From Fomitopsis serialis (Eukaryota; Basidiomycota; Agaricomycetes; Polyporales; Fomitopsidaceae), in assembly GCF_022376445.1 (NCBI RefSeq), contig NW_025954993.1, forward strand, positions 124,001 through 188,000: 64,000 nucleotides of DNA, written 5' to 3'. The position numbers and the translations under genes were made by a program. How positions within the stretch are numbered: the first letter of the stretch is position 1; every line of letters begins with the position of its first letter. Positions 49,975 through 60,100 of this stretch are shown here, piece by piece. Below the pieces are notes generated by a model, which saw only the letters and a list, made by a program, of their open reading frames with translations, was not told the origin of the DNA and made no database searches.

Positions 49975-50314
49975 GCTGCCTCGGCAGCTTCGGCTTCTCA
50001 GCCTGGGGCAAGTCTAAATAGTGCCCACTCGCTGTAAGAGGAACGGCACGGCGGTTTGGAAGCTTTCCTGTCCTGCGTTCGCAGTCAGTAAGTGTGGGCT
50101 TCGTTCCCGGGTGTCGTGTGGTTAGTGAGATGAGTTTATGAGAGTTTCCTATCCTGTGATTCGTATTTGGGTTGTATCTGAGTCATGAGAGGAGGGTTGT
50201 CGAGATGTTTTTAACATGTCGAGGATACGCGAAAGAGGACGTATATTTGTTGCGAGAGTACTTGTTATCAGATACAGGGTACATCTAGGGCGATCACATA
50301 TGTATAGCGTCCGA
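49975..50314 (-). other. LINE inter-ORF spacer
   Basis: About 340 bases between the ORF1c stop and ORF2 without a long frame in the coding direction. It probably holds whatever allows ORF2 translation, but I see no defined motif. Confidence 0.5.
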
Positions 50315-51727
50315 CTAGTTCATACCGTTACGACGACCGCGAGAGCCATTTCCCCGTGCTCTGCCGCCGCGACCGCCTCGTCCACCACGACCACCACGAC
50401 CTCCTCTTCCGTTCTGTCCGTTGCCTTGTCCTCGGCGGTCTCTCGTGAGGGACTCGCGAGCTTCAGCGATGGAGGGGCCGTGCCATCCAGGCGTGGACGG
50501 CAGGGTGCAGGCGACTGTAGGGTGGTCGGATGAGTGACAATACATGCAGAAGAACGTATCTTCGATGAGCTCGGGAGGGCCTGCGTACGGTCCACCGTAG
50601 ACATGCCCGCGTACGCGGTCCCGGAAGTTGATCCACTCCGCAGCGTCAGCAGTGGGGGATTCGACGTAGAGCAGCGCGATCGGTTCCTCGTCTTGTCCTT
50701 CACGTAGCCGGATTTGTCGGACGCGTATGGATTGGAGTACGAGGCGGCGTGCGTCGTCGACGGACAGGTGCCGCCATCTGCCGCCGGACCTGATGTCGGC
50801 GGTGATGAGCGCGGTGATGTATGGCCCGAGGTCCTCAGACTCGAAGCCGTCTTGGAAGCCTCTTGCGATGTCCTCGTTCGAAGACGTGCGCGCCAGTCGT
50901 CCCGGATAGCGGAATCCTCCCATGAACGTAGGAGGCTCATGGGGGGCTGCAATTATGCCGATGGTGCCGTCCGTTGTGGAGATCCACTGGTCTCGGAGTA
51001 GAGCGTCGCGCTGCGGAATTGTTATGTCACTGACGCGGTAGAAAGTTGGGTACGCATTCGGTGCAGGTTGGGGGTTCGCAGCGATGGGCTGCGTGATCGA
51101 GGCAGATCGGATGTCGTAGACTTTCCTAAGGATCGTATGCGCCATGGTGACGCGTCCGTGGTTCCCGGGGTCGTTCCCGCTGCGGCCCAGGAAGTGGAGG
51201 AGAACGCATGGCTCGGGATCAGTCGTCCATACAGCTAGTTGGCTCGGCTCCATGTTTCCGTAAGGCCAGAAGAAATCATCGCCTTGGAGCGGTAGCCATC
51301 CGCCAGGCGGGGGCCGCGTCATCGCGCCTGGGGCGGAGAAACCGTGCGCCTGTGGAAGCGGCGCGATAGGACCCGTCGGGAAGGCGGGTTCGGCGGGAAT
51401 AGCGGGCTCAGCGGGCGGGATGGGAAGGAAGTGATGTATGGTAGGCTCAGTGGGGAAAATAGGCGTGACAGGCGCAGGTGGGAAGTTAGGGAAAGGGCCA
51501 GGGGCGTAGTGTACCGGGTGTGGGTGGGAAAAAGTGGGCGGGACGATAGGAGGAGGGCGCTGGTACGTAGCGGGATCAACGTCTCGGGATGCGTTCGACG
51601 GTCCGGCCGTCGCATTACGTTGCGGGGCCTTTCCTTTATCAAGAGAGGAGAAAGGCGCGTCGTGAACCTTGGGCGTGTAGAGCGCTGGGGAGAGCGGGTC
51701 TCCCTGTCTGCCGAGGAAGGGGTTCAT
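50315..51727 (-). CDS. LINE ORF1c: gag-like protein with CCHC knuckle and RGG tail
   Basis: 470 codons from an ATG at 51727 that overlaps the stop of ORF1b (ATGA). The N-terminal about 160 residues are Pro-rich and low complexity. A central globular region follows (landmarks GDDFFWPYGNMEPSQLAVW, HFLGRSGNDPGNHGRV, DIRSGGRWRHLSVDDARRL). A CX2CX4HX4C zinc knuckle (CMYCHSSDHPTVAC, about residues 394-407) and an RGG-repeat tail come last. Knuckle plus RGG fits an RNA-binding nucleocapsid-like role in the LINE ribonucleoprotein. The fixed overlap with ORF1b suggests translational coupling. The central fold is not one I can name. Confidence 0.88.
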   Translation of the reverse strand: MNPFLGRQGDPLSPALYTPKVHDAPFSSLDKGKAPQRNATAGPSNASRDVDPATYQRPPPIVPPTFSHPHPVHYAPGPFPNFPPAPVTPIFPTEPTIHHFLPIPPAEPAIPAEPAFPTGPIAPLPQAHGFSAPGAMTRPPPGGWLPLQGDDFFWPYGNMEPSQLAVWTTDPEPCVLLHFLGRSGNDPGNHGRVTMAHTILRKVYDIRSASITQPIAANPQPAPNAYPTFYRVSDITIPQRDALLRDQWISTTDGTIGIIAAPHEPPTFMGGFRYPGRLARTSSNEDIARGFQDGFESEDLGPYITALITADIRSGGRWRHLSVDDARRLVLQSIRVRQIRLREGQDEEPIALLYVESPTADAAEWINFRDRVRGHVYGGPYAGPPELIEDTFFCMYCHSSDHPTVACTLPSTPGWHGPSIAEARESLTRDRRGQGNGQNGRGGRGGRGGRGGRGGRARGNGSRGRRNGMN

Positions 51728-53101
51728 GTCGGCGCTGAGGTTGAACGCAGCTGACGGTTCCCGAGAGGGAGGCGGTCCAACCGGTATTTTGGCGTAGGCG
51801 AGACGCGGGGATGTCGCCGGAGTGTATAAGTCTTGTTAGACGTCCGTATGTTAGTATTGGTCATAGGTGGTGCATCGTCGTGCGACGTACCCTCAATGTT
51901 TCCTCCTGCGAAGTCCTCGCGGACCAAGACGTACGGACTCGTCTCCTGCTGCGATTGCTCCTCCAGAAAGCGTTGGACCATATAGGTTGCGCCCGGAGCT
52001 TGACGCACGCGCGGTGGTTGTGCACCGGGGACGCCAGGTCCTGATAGACATCCCGGTGCAGCGAAGATGGGACGAGGACGGTACTCATCAGCGGTGTAGG
52101 TAGGGTGCAAGCCATAGAACATACGGATTTGCCCCGTGGAGAGCGGGATTTCGTCGCCTTCGAGCATGACGACGTCGTCTATCTCCATGTCGGACGTCGT
52201 AGCCGCTGGTGGGTCGTGGAGGTCATCAATGATCGGTGAAGACGAGATCGAGATCACCGCAGCGCCGGCGCGTTGGGTGGGTGTCACAGGGAGCGTTGGA
52301 GCGACGACTGGGTCCTGGATGCGAGGTATGGCGCTGGTCTGCGCTGTTGTCCCGTCTACGTCGGTAGAGACACGGCGGCGCTTGCGCGTGTCGCTGACCG
52401 CCCGTGTCGTGGTCGTCGGTGGGTCTGCGGCCTCGGGCGCTGGCACGATGGCGGCGGAGGTGGCGGCTGTAGAGGAGGTGGCAGCCGGGTGTCCTTCGCC
52501 CACCGACAGTTTTGCCTTGCCGGTTACCGCCGCGCTCTTTTTGGCCCTCTGCTTTTTGGCTTTCTGTTTAGAGGCCGTCAATTTCTTTCCGGACCTCGTG
52601 CGGGAGGTGTCTAGCATGGTCTCCGCTTCTTCGGCTTGCGGTAGGAGTCAGGGATGGGAGCGCTTTGTAAAGATGAGTCTGCTTACTTTTAACGACGACC
52701 TCTTCGTCGTTGCCTCCCTCAACTGCTGCTACTTCTACTGACGCGGGCCCATTGTCATCCTTTGCGGAATTCGCGTCGACTGCAGTGGCGGCGGTGGCGT
52801 TCTCGGTCTCGAGGTTGTCGCAGGCGGTAGCCGGCACTTGGTTCGGGGCCGGGAGCGAAGGTGACAGAGGCCTTGCCGCCATAGCAGCGTAAGAGAGCCC
52901 AGTGCGTTCCACGGGGGAGATCGCTCGGGGGGAGACCCAGGGGTTACCGGCAGGAGAGGCGGCGGAGCTGGCTCCGGTGAGGCGTGAGGGCGGGGAGCGG
53001 GCAGGGAGAGATGTCTGGCGTCTGCCGGGCGGCGAACTAGTCCTGACGAGACGAGGAGGCGAATCGGTCCCATCGTTGGAGGCGGATTTGTTCTGGTTCA
53101 T
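51724..53101 (-). CDS. LINE ORF1ab: gag-like N-terminal protein with predicted intron
   Basis: Two overlapping frames (53101-52568 and 52617-51724) join into one 441-residue protein if 52686-52635 is removed as an intron. That 52-nt segment has a GTAAGC donor, a CCCTGAC branch-like site and a GCAAG acceptor. Splicing restores the frame exactly (VVVK then TEEAETMLD) and the total is a multiple of three. Content is low complexity: Ser/Pro/Ala-rich N-terminus, a basic KKLTASKQKAKKQRAKK stretch that could be a nuclear localisation or RNA-binding signal, and acidic and Pro-rich segments. No known domain. An alternative is a single-base frameshift within the 50-base overlap of the two frames. The stop overlaps the ORF1c start. 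Confidence 0.75.
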
Positions 53102-54211
53102 GCTGGGCAGGAGACAGAGGATAGCAAGATATCTATTGGATGTGGATAGCGCAGCCTCAGGCCTCCTTTTATCCTCATGGCCAAGGATGAGGTAAGAGCT
53201 GTCGATGGGTCCACTGCACCGGGCTGTGCGTTGTCGTTTGCGTTCGTTCTGATGGACGTGAGCTTCCAGCTCACGTTGTAGCAGTCGTGGATTTCAATTT
53301 TGTGTGATTTTCTTCTCGCGCTTGTCATCGGGCGTACGACATGGCGGACAGGCGGGTGCGGCCAGATTTTGGTAGGTGGCTAGGTCTATGTTTCTCTGTT
53401 TAGGAAGAGTTGGCGTGGATTTCCGAGTTTATCGTTCTTTTCTCGGGGTGAGTGAGTTGGGAGTGTGTAAGGCATTGAAATCATTGGGATTGAGTGGTGG
53501 AGGGCGGCTTAGGTTTTCGTACGCACCCTGACCTCGAGGTATATTCTGCGGTGTTGGGAGTGTTTAGCGCCTGTTAATCGAAATTGGCAATGAATATTTG
53601 GCAGGTGTCCCAAAGTGGACGCGGCTTCTTGCCGGCGGGGATTGTGGGGCCTTTGTGCCACATTGGTCTCACGTTCGGGGCTACCATGTCCAGGGATGGC
53701 GCGCATGTCGGGTCGGCTAATCTGTTAGCATGGCGGTGCAGTTGTCCGATCTAGCGAGCAAGGGGTCGCGGATCTAAATTTTTCGCCGCGAGCTTCGGCC
53801 TTTCGACCGTTCGCGTCGCACTGGCTCGATCCGTGTTCGTTCCGGCGCTATTGGTAGCGAGATTGGGCTCGGAGAGTTATGTGCTCGAGAGGTATTGGTG
53901 CGTTCACGATTTCTTTCACCGTCCGTCTTATTGAGTGCAGCGTATTACCTTCTTTCTTTTTACCGTCCCCGGTGCGTGGGATGGCGCGCGTCGTGATATA
54001 GGATTCGAGGATACTGTTTCAGTGGCACTTGTAGGGATGTTTCCTAGTTACGCGCGTGTGCTGTGTTGAGAGTGGGCGAGGCGCCCTATATCGAATATGA
54101 TCGACCGGATGTAGTAGCTTACTGCGGGCGGGACGTGTAGTTACAGTGATCGAGACTACGGTGATTGTTCCTCAGAATCTCGTATTCGGTGCCTGCCATG
54201 CCGCCTCTCGG
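53102..54211 (-). other. LINE internal leader between ORF0 and ORF1; no ORF
   Basis: 1.1 kb, T-rich on the plus strand compared with the host flanks, with no frame longer than about 65 codons. It may contain promoter or RNA-structure elements; none is recognisable. Confidence 0.6.
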
Positions 54212-54736
54212 TTAGGGTTCTGCCTCCTCTTCCTCGTCGGATTCAAATTCGTAAGGGCTTTCGTTGCTCTCGCGGATGAGCATGTTCGAGGTGAGAGAGA
54301 GGTGTGGGGGTGGTAGGGGCGGTAAGAGGTGGTATAGGGTTGTATGGATTGTTCTGTCGCGACCGGCGAGTCTCGACCATGACGTTGGAGCTCTGATCCC
54401 GTAGATCCCCGGTGATCCGGCGAGGGACCACGTGATCCAGTGTCTCCGGAGCTCAGATACTGCTTCGATGAGGCCGGTTCCAGAACGTGATCCTCCGGTA
54501 ATGAGCACGACCGGTTGGCCGGCCTCGATTTGGGAGAGTGGGCGTTTCTTCACTGTCCACGTCCAGGTTGCACCATTTCGTTCAGGGATTCCATCCACTT
54601 CAATCGTCAAGGGATTCGACGCGTTGTGCGAAGGGTGGAGGATGGGGAGGCAATGTGCTGGTGGCGAGGGCGTTGGCGCATTGAGATCTAGGACTGTGGG
54701 GGTCCATGGATCGGGCGCTTTGGTATTCTTGGCCAT
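54212..54736 (-). CDS. LINE ORF0: small acidic-tailed protein, unknown
   Basis: 174 codons from an ATG at 54736 on the element's coding strand. The N-terminus reads MAKNTKAPDPWTPTVLDLNA. The middle has alternating hydrophobic residues (PLTIEVDGIPERNGATWTW, GQPVVLITGGSRSGTGLIE) consistent with a small folded domain. The C-terminus is strongly acidic (EFESDEEEEAEP). No domain is recognised. Its place 5' of the gag-like genes and inside the target-site duplications makes it part of the element. It could be a transcription- or chromatin-related accessory; that is speculation from the acidic tail alone. Confidence 0.6.
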   Translation of the reverse strand: MAKNTKAPDPWTPTVLDLNAPTPSPPAHCLPILHPSHNASNPLTIEVDGIPERNGATWTWTVKKRPLSQIEAGQPVVLITGGSRSGTGLIEAVSELRRHWITWSLAGSPGIYGIRAPTSWSRLAGRDRTIHTTLYHLLPPLPPPHLSLTSNMLIRESNESPYEFESDEEEEAEP

Positions 54737-55688
54737 CTCGAGGAGTGTTTGTATCGTCGATGCGGAGGTTTAGTTGGGGTGGTGGGTGTCATCGCTGCTA
54801 TCTGGGATTCTTGTCCCCTGATGAGAGGCCAGTTTTTAACAGAGGGCTGAGCGTTTACTTATGACATTATAGCCGGTTGGGAAGATCCGCTGTTACGTTA
54901 TCATGGAGACACTGATGTATGCATTTTTCTTTTTAGACGCTCATTAACATGATAGTGGGTAAAGGAGAGTTTTGCAACCAGGGTGGAGCACTTGGGAGGG
55001 CGGCATCGCAGAGAGGAGGACTCAGTTCCAATCCATTCTTTTCGGACGATATCAGTCGAGTTCTTTGTTTTAGGGGTGCAGCCACAGGTGGCACTTGTGT
55101 TTGAGGTTGTTTTGGTGGTGGCCGGAACTTTAATTTTGGCGCCGTGCCCGACGGGTCAGCGCTAGCTCAGTCTAGGGGCGCTCAGTGTAGGGTGGGCCAT
55201 CGGACCAGTGAGCGTGGTCGTCAGGTACATTTTTCTTTCTGACTTCGTGTATTTTATGGCACGTTGAGTCTCGTAGTACCTAGAAGTACTCTAACACTCT
55301 GGGTGTTAGGAGGAAAGAGGGTGGATTGGCCTCGGTTTCCTCGGATGACGCTCTCAGGCGATATCCTGGTCTACGCGTTTAACAACGGCGACAGACCTTA
55401 AAGTGCATGTTCGTTTCGCCCTTGAGAGGGTTACTTACCCCCCGGACCACGAGAAGGTCTGCACAGGGCTCGTCAGCGACGAGCCCTCCCGGGGGGCTCG
55501 CTGATGTTGATTTCTGGGGTGCTTCGCTCATCATGGGCAACGTAACGTTCCAAGGTTGTATGCACGCTGTAATGTGCGTACTAATAGTGAGCTTGGAGTT
55601 TGCTGGTTCAACTGGAGTGCTCCTATCAATGGCAAATTGAGTGCAGAGGGCGATATCATCAGGTGGGCCTGTGTATGGAGGTGAAACT
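54737..55688 (-). other. LINE 5' leader
   Basis: The 5' end of the element, abutting the target-site duplication at 55689. It carries the hairpin cluster at 55438-55496 and a smaller perfect stem (CTAACAC/GTGTTAG) at 55291-55309. A strong GGTAAGTAAC donor-like sequence lies on the coding strand next to the large hairpin at about 55437-55428. Confidence 0.7.
55438..55496 (-). ncRNA. Nested hairpin in LINE leader RNA (candidate structured element)
   Basis: CCCCCCGG at 55438-55445 pairs perfectly with CCGGGGGG at 55489-55496. Inside it AGGGCTCGTC (55465-55474) pairs perfectly with GACGAGCCCT (55478-55487) around a 3-nt loop, leaving a 19-nt single-stranded bulge on one side. Eight and ten uninterrupted pairs, nearly stacked, are unlikely by chance. 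The role is unknown: translation control, packaging or an internal entry structure are possible. Confidence 0.6.
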
Positions 55689-55701
55689 CCCGCTGTCGCT
55701 G
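55689..55701 (+). repeat. LINE target-site duplication, right copy
   Basis: Same 13 bases as 44593-44605. Immediately beyond, TTCATTTCTATCC continues host-repeat sequence homologous to about 28548 in copy C's flank, confirming the element boundary. Confidence 0.9.
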
Positions 55702-57145
55702 TTCATTTCTATCCACCTAATCACTACTTACGGACTCAATAAGTGGACGGGCGCAGACACGACCTCCGGCCACACTCGGGGTTCAATTGGTGAACAAAAG
55801 AAAGACAACAGTTTCCTTGTTCGATGTGAGTGGCCCCTGACACAGTGTTGATTTCCCGCTCACGTCCGCAATCTCTCAGCGAGCGATTGAGCAGCCGTAC
55901 TCCGTATGTGAGCCGCCTGCGAAATTTGCAAAGGTGCTGTCCAACGGATTGCATTATTAAGATACCTTCTGTTTTCCAGGACCCCAGCGGTGCGTCGTCC
56001 GAAGAACGTTTGAACTCGGAAGTGCTCACGATTTGGGAACAAACGTCCAAAGCGGACGACACGCACCACAGAAGCCTCATGGCAAGGTTCGTGCCAGGGT
56101 ATGCCAGCTGCTCACTGTACGCACTGAAGCGACAGCACTGGACATCGCGGTGAGCTATTTCGAATGCTACACACTGCCTTCGTGTTCAATCAGCATACGT
56201 TGCTTCGAATATGCGCCGTGGGCATAACCGTCGCTGTGAAGGGGCTGTCCCGACAGGCACGCGGCTGTCTCATTCCTCGCCGACGGACCAGTGCTAGTGA
56301 TACCCCGCCGCGCAGGCCTACTGCGCCGCCCGACGTATTGGACGGGAGACTGGCGAGTTCTGCGCGTTCTCTCGGGGTGGGCCAGTCAGCCCAGTGAACT
56401 AAGCGTTACCGCTCTAGTAGCCGGTGTTCAAATGCCCCATTGTGGATACATAGTGTCTTGTGCGCTTGCGAGGTCAACGTACATATGGCACGCCTGACAG
56501 CTTCTATACCAGACCCGTCTCGGCGGGAAAGGGGCCGCTAAATTAGGCAGTTTCAGCCAGACTCTAGCGGGCTCTCGTCGATGTTTACCGTTCATCTCGC
56601 GGAGGGATGGTGCGCATGCAGCGACTCAGTATTTGTTGCGCGTTGACGAGGACCACGCATAAGCTGTCGTACGCCTTGGTCTGCTCATGGTTTCCGTGTA
56701 GGTACAACGTTGCTGCCGGAACCGGATACCACGTAACGGGGTCATGATGTTATCGCAATCAATGGCATGTACCTTCCCTCCCATGTCACTGCGAACTTCC
56801 GGACCCTTGCCGACTCGACACTGAGTGGCGTTTCTGTCCATCAGCGTACCACAGACTCAAATTCGGTGGCATACGTTCCCGTGCCGTCAACGTGCAGACG
56901 CATCCTCAGTGCGCTTCTGTGGACAGCTCCGAGTCGTCGTGTGTCCCCACCCTGAGCTACGTGAGGTTGGTCTGCCATACGTGACTGTCTTCCGCCCTGC
57001 CACGCCCTCTCGCTCTCTCCGCCCACATCCATCTCTCTGCGCTAGACTGATTACCCTCGGACGCTGTCATGAGCGCACCCGAGGTGCGCACGTCGTTCCT
57101 CTCTGCTACAACATGAAAGCTGATTGTATTTGTTGTATTTGTGGA
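55702..57145. other. Upstream flank of copy D, right of the LINE
   Basis: About 1.4 kb matching 28540-29900 (before copy C) and the reverse of 12960-14400 (before copy B). A CCGCCCGACRTATTGG motif is shared near 56325 and 29085. It presumably contains the DUF6535 promoter; no TATA-like box was confidently placed. Confidence 0.55.
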
Positions 57146-60100
57146 ATGCAGGGGTCGCCGGTGCAGTCGGTTCCCGGAGAGAACACAAACACTCCCGACC
57201 CCAACGCGGCGTTGTCACCAAAACTTTCCATCCGCCGAACGAGCTCCAGCGAAAACGGCGGTTCTGAATCCGAGTCATCTGTGAGTTTAAGCAGAATTGA
57301 ACGGCAAACAGGATCACTGACCTGTATACACAGGAATCCGACCCGGTCGGCACGGGCACTGCCAGAGCCTCCTCGTCGCCCCATGACATCACACATGCAG
57401 CTCCAAATGAGGTGAGCGTGGCCGGTGATCTCTTAGCTGCGTGCCAAGGTCTAACTTGAATGTACGTCAGAACGGCCTGGATGAGGTGCTAGATGCCAAT
57501 GGAACGGCGCTTGAGTCGCCAGACTACTCGGCGAAGGATCCAATAACGGCGTCGGAAATGGAGACTGTTTTGACCAACGTACTCGGGAAGTTTATGATGC
57601 CGCGGGAGCCGCAAACATCGCCGGCCGTGATGGATGCAACTGTCTTGGAGAAAGTATTCGAGAAGTTCATGAAGCCGCTGGACTCGACGCAAATACCGCC
57701 GGCCGTGCTGGATGAAACTGTCTTGGTCAAAGTATTCGAGAAGTACCTGAAACCGCTGGACCCGCAAAAGCAAGAAGACGCGTGGCCGGTGCTAGCGAAA
57801 GAGGTTTGGTCGTACGAAAAGGAGCGTATAGAACGATGGCGGAACGAAATCAATACACTTCTCGTCTTCGTAAGTCGTGTCCATGCATTTGTCAATGTGG
57901 CGAGTGATTGTTGATCTACCTGTAGGCGGGCCTGTTCTCCGCCGTCCTCACTGCCTTCGTTGGAGCATATTATGCTGTTCTGCTGCCACCGCCTGACTTC
58001 AACACGGTCATCCTCGAGCGCATTTCGGAGCAGCTCGGTAATACGTCTAGCAACCCCGACATCGCACCCACGAGCTCTTCGTCGCCCTTCCCCTCTGCGC
58101 CTCCTGCACCTCGATGGATCGCTACCCTGTGGTTCGCGTCTCTGGTCTTCAGCCTCGGCGCTGCGTCAATCGCTCTGGCTGTCAACCAATGGCTGAACTT
58201 TCACGCGGAGCAATCGGGACTGCGAACCACACAGCAGAAGGTTCGGACGTGGCAGCTCCGTCGGGACGCCCTTAACAAGTGGAAGGTGGAGTTCATCGTT
58301 GGCCTCCTCCCATGTTTGTTGCAGGTGGCTCTCATCTTATTTCTCATCGGAATTATGGGCTACCTATGGGTGCTCGGACCCGACATTGCCGTCTTGAGCA
58401 CGGTCCTCGTCGGTGTCCTGCTTCTTTTTCTGGCATCCACATCTGTGTTACCTGCGTTGGTTCACTACAGTCCCTACAAGTCACTCCAAGCATGGTGGAT
58501 ATGTGAGGCCTGCAGACGGGCACGGTGGCTCCTTTTCCAGCTGCTCCGGCTGTGCCTATCCCCTATTAGTTGTTCTGCAGAGTTCTGGCAATGCACAGGC
58601 TCTTTCATGTCCAGATCCTGGGGAGTAATCTGCCACTGGTGGAAGATTGCCACGAGCAAGATCATCCTGTCTCTGAAAGGGTTGACCAGCCGGGAGCATC
58701 TTCGCGGTGAGTGAGACCTGCACTGACTGCGGAAGATCCGGAGGTTGCAGTGGTGACTGATAACGCCGTTAGATCATGATATCCTCCAGAGTGATCTTGT
58801 TTATGTACGAAGTCTCATGTCAACATCGAACTGGCTGGCGCATGAACAGTTATATCTGCGTACCAGGCGCGGGGATACCCCCAAGGAAGAAAAGTCCCTA
58901 TTCTCGGACATCTATCACATCGCACAGGACACAGACGTCCTTCGCGCGATGGCAACCTGCGTGCGAGCGATGCCCATTGCCCAAGCAATCAAAGCTGTCA
59001 CGGAAATCGGCCAAACTGTTATTGAGGCCTTGTCAAAACGACCGGATCCGCGTTCACGGGCGTCCGGGACCTCTGCGTCGACTTCTGGTAGTCAACTGCA
59101 ATCTGATGGTTTGGACAGCACCTCTACGGCTTTGATAGGTCGCATGGTACTGGACACGTTCACTCGCGCGCATACGGAACTTGATGACAGCCCTCTTGAC
59201 TTGGACACAAACCGTTGCTTAGCTGGACTTATCCGCGCTATGCCTCTCGCCGATGGATCCGAGGCCTGCATGACTTTGTTCCAGCATTTACGCAATGATC
59301 AACTGTCCACGGAACAACGAAGAGCCACATCGGATGTTATACAAAGTGTCTACGTGACGATTGATTTCCTCGCGGAGGACCCATGGTACAGCGGTCGTGT
59401 CAATATGCAGATGATTAGACCATTTGATTGTGCTCCACAGACCGAGCTATATCGTTTGCGCGACATTCAAGGTAAGTCAAACTTCCACTTCAAGTTCAAT
59501 CGCAAGAGGTATAAGCTAAAGTTCGACATAGACTGGGAACTCGTGCAGGATGCACTCACGACGGTCTACGCACATGATGACCCTGTATCCACCATCCAAA
59601 TCATGACAACCGTCCTGGCCATATGCACGTTGTCCGTCAGAAACTGCCACACATTGCCAGCCGAGCCGTCGAGGGGAGCTTACCTGGCCGACATGCTCCA
59701 CCGATTCGACGAGCACTTGGCTACCCTCCGCCGCGAGGAGATGCGAGACGCTGTGCAAGACCTCTCTCCCGCGGCCATATACAGACTCGATTGGGTGTTG
59801 TGTCGCATGTCCGCCTGGGACATCTATGGATTCTTGAGTATGACCGGTATTTACCGGGATGCCACGATATCGACAAATCACATCGCGCGGCGACTCCAGT
59901 GGCTGCTGGGATGCAATGATTGGACGCCGCCAGGGACGGTCCAAGGGTTTCGCGTTCGCTTGCAATTACACGTGGAGGGGACACAATGGTGCCTAGAACA
60001 AGATCAAGGGATAGACCAGAAAAACTGGTCAGTCATCTTCGACGCTCAGAATGTCCAAGACACACTGACACTTGCAACAGGGACTCAGAAGGATGGCTCG

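Larger units (their letters stand above)
44606..55688 (-). mobile_element. Full-length LINE (non-LTR retrotransposon), about 11.1 kb
   Basis: It lies on the minus strand between 13-bp target-site duplications. The T-run at 44606-44635 is the genomic copy of a 30-nt poly(A) tail. Order 5' to 3': leader (55688-54737) with strong hairpins; ORF0 (54736-54212); 1.1 kb without ORFs; ORF1ab (53101-51724); ORF1c (51727-50315); 340-nt spacer; AP-endonuclease ORF; reverse-transcriptase ORF; zf-RVT C-terminal ORF; short 3' UTR (44771-44636). Copy C's flank at about 28540 shows the empty site. APE-type endonuclease plus FADD reverse transcriptase with no RNase H fits a fungal LINE; I place it near Tad1/L1-like clades only by inference. 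Length is unusual, since most LINEs are 4-8 kb. Apparent frame changes mean this copy may be inactive. Confidence 0.95.

Noticed and set aside
55400..55500. HDV-like self-cleaving ribozyme at the LINE 5' end
   Set aside because: A CCCT/AGGG hairpin followed by GGGCGAA resembles the P4-J4/2 part of such ribozymes. However, it lies about 250 bases inside the element rather than at its first base, and I could not build the P1/P2 pseudoknot.
55655..55670. Hammerhead core (CTGATGA) near the LINE 5' end
   Set aside because: No downstream GAAA and no flanking helices; a chance 7-mer.
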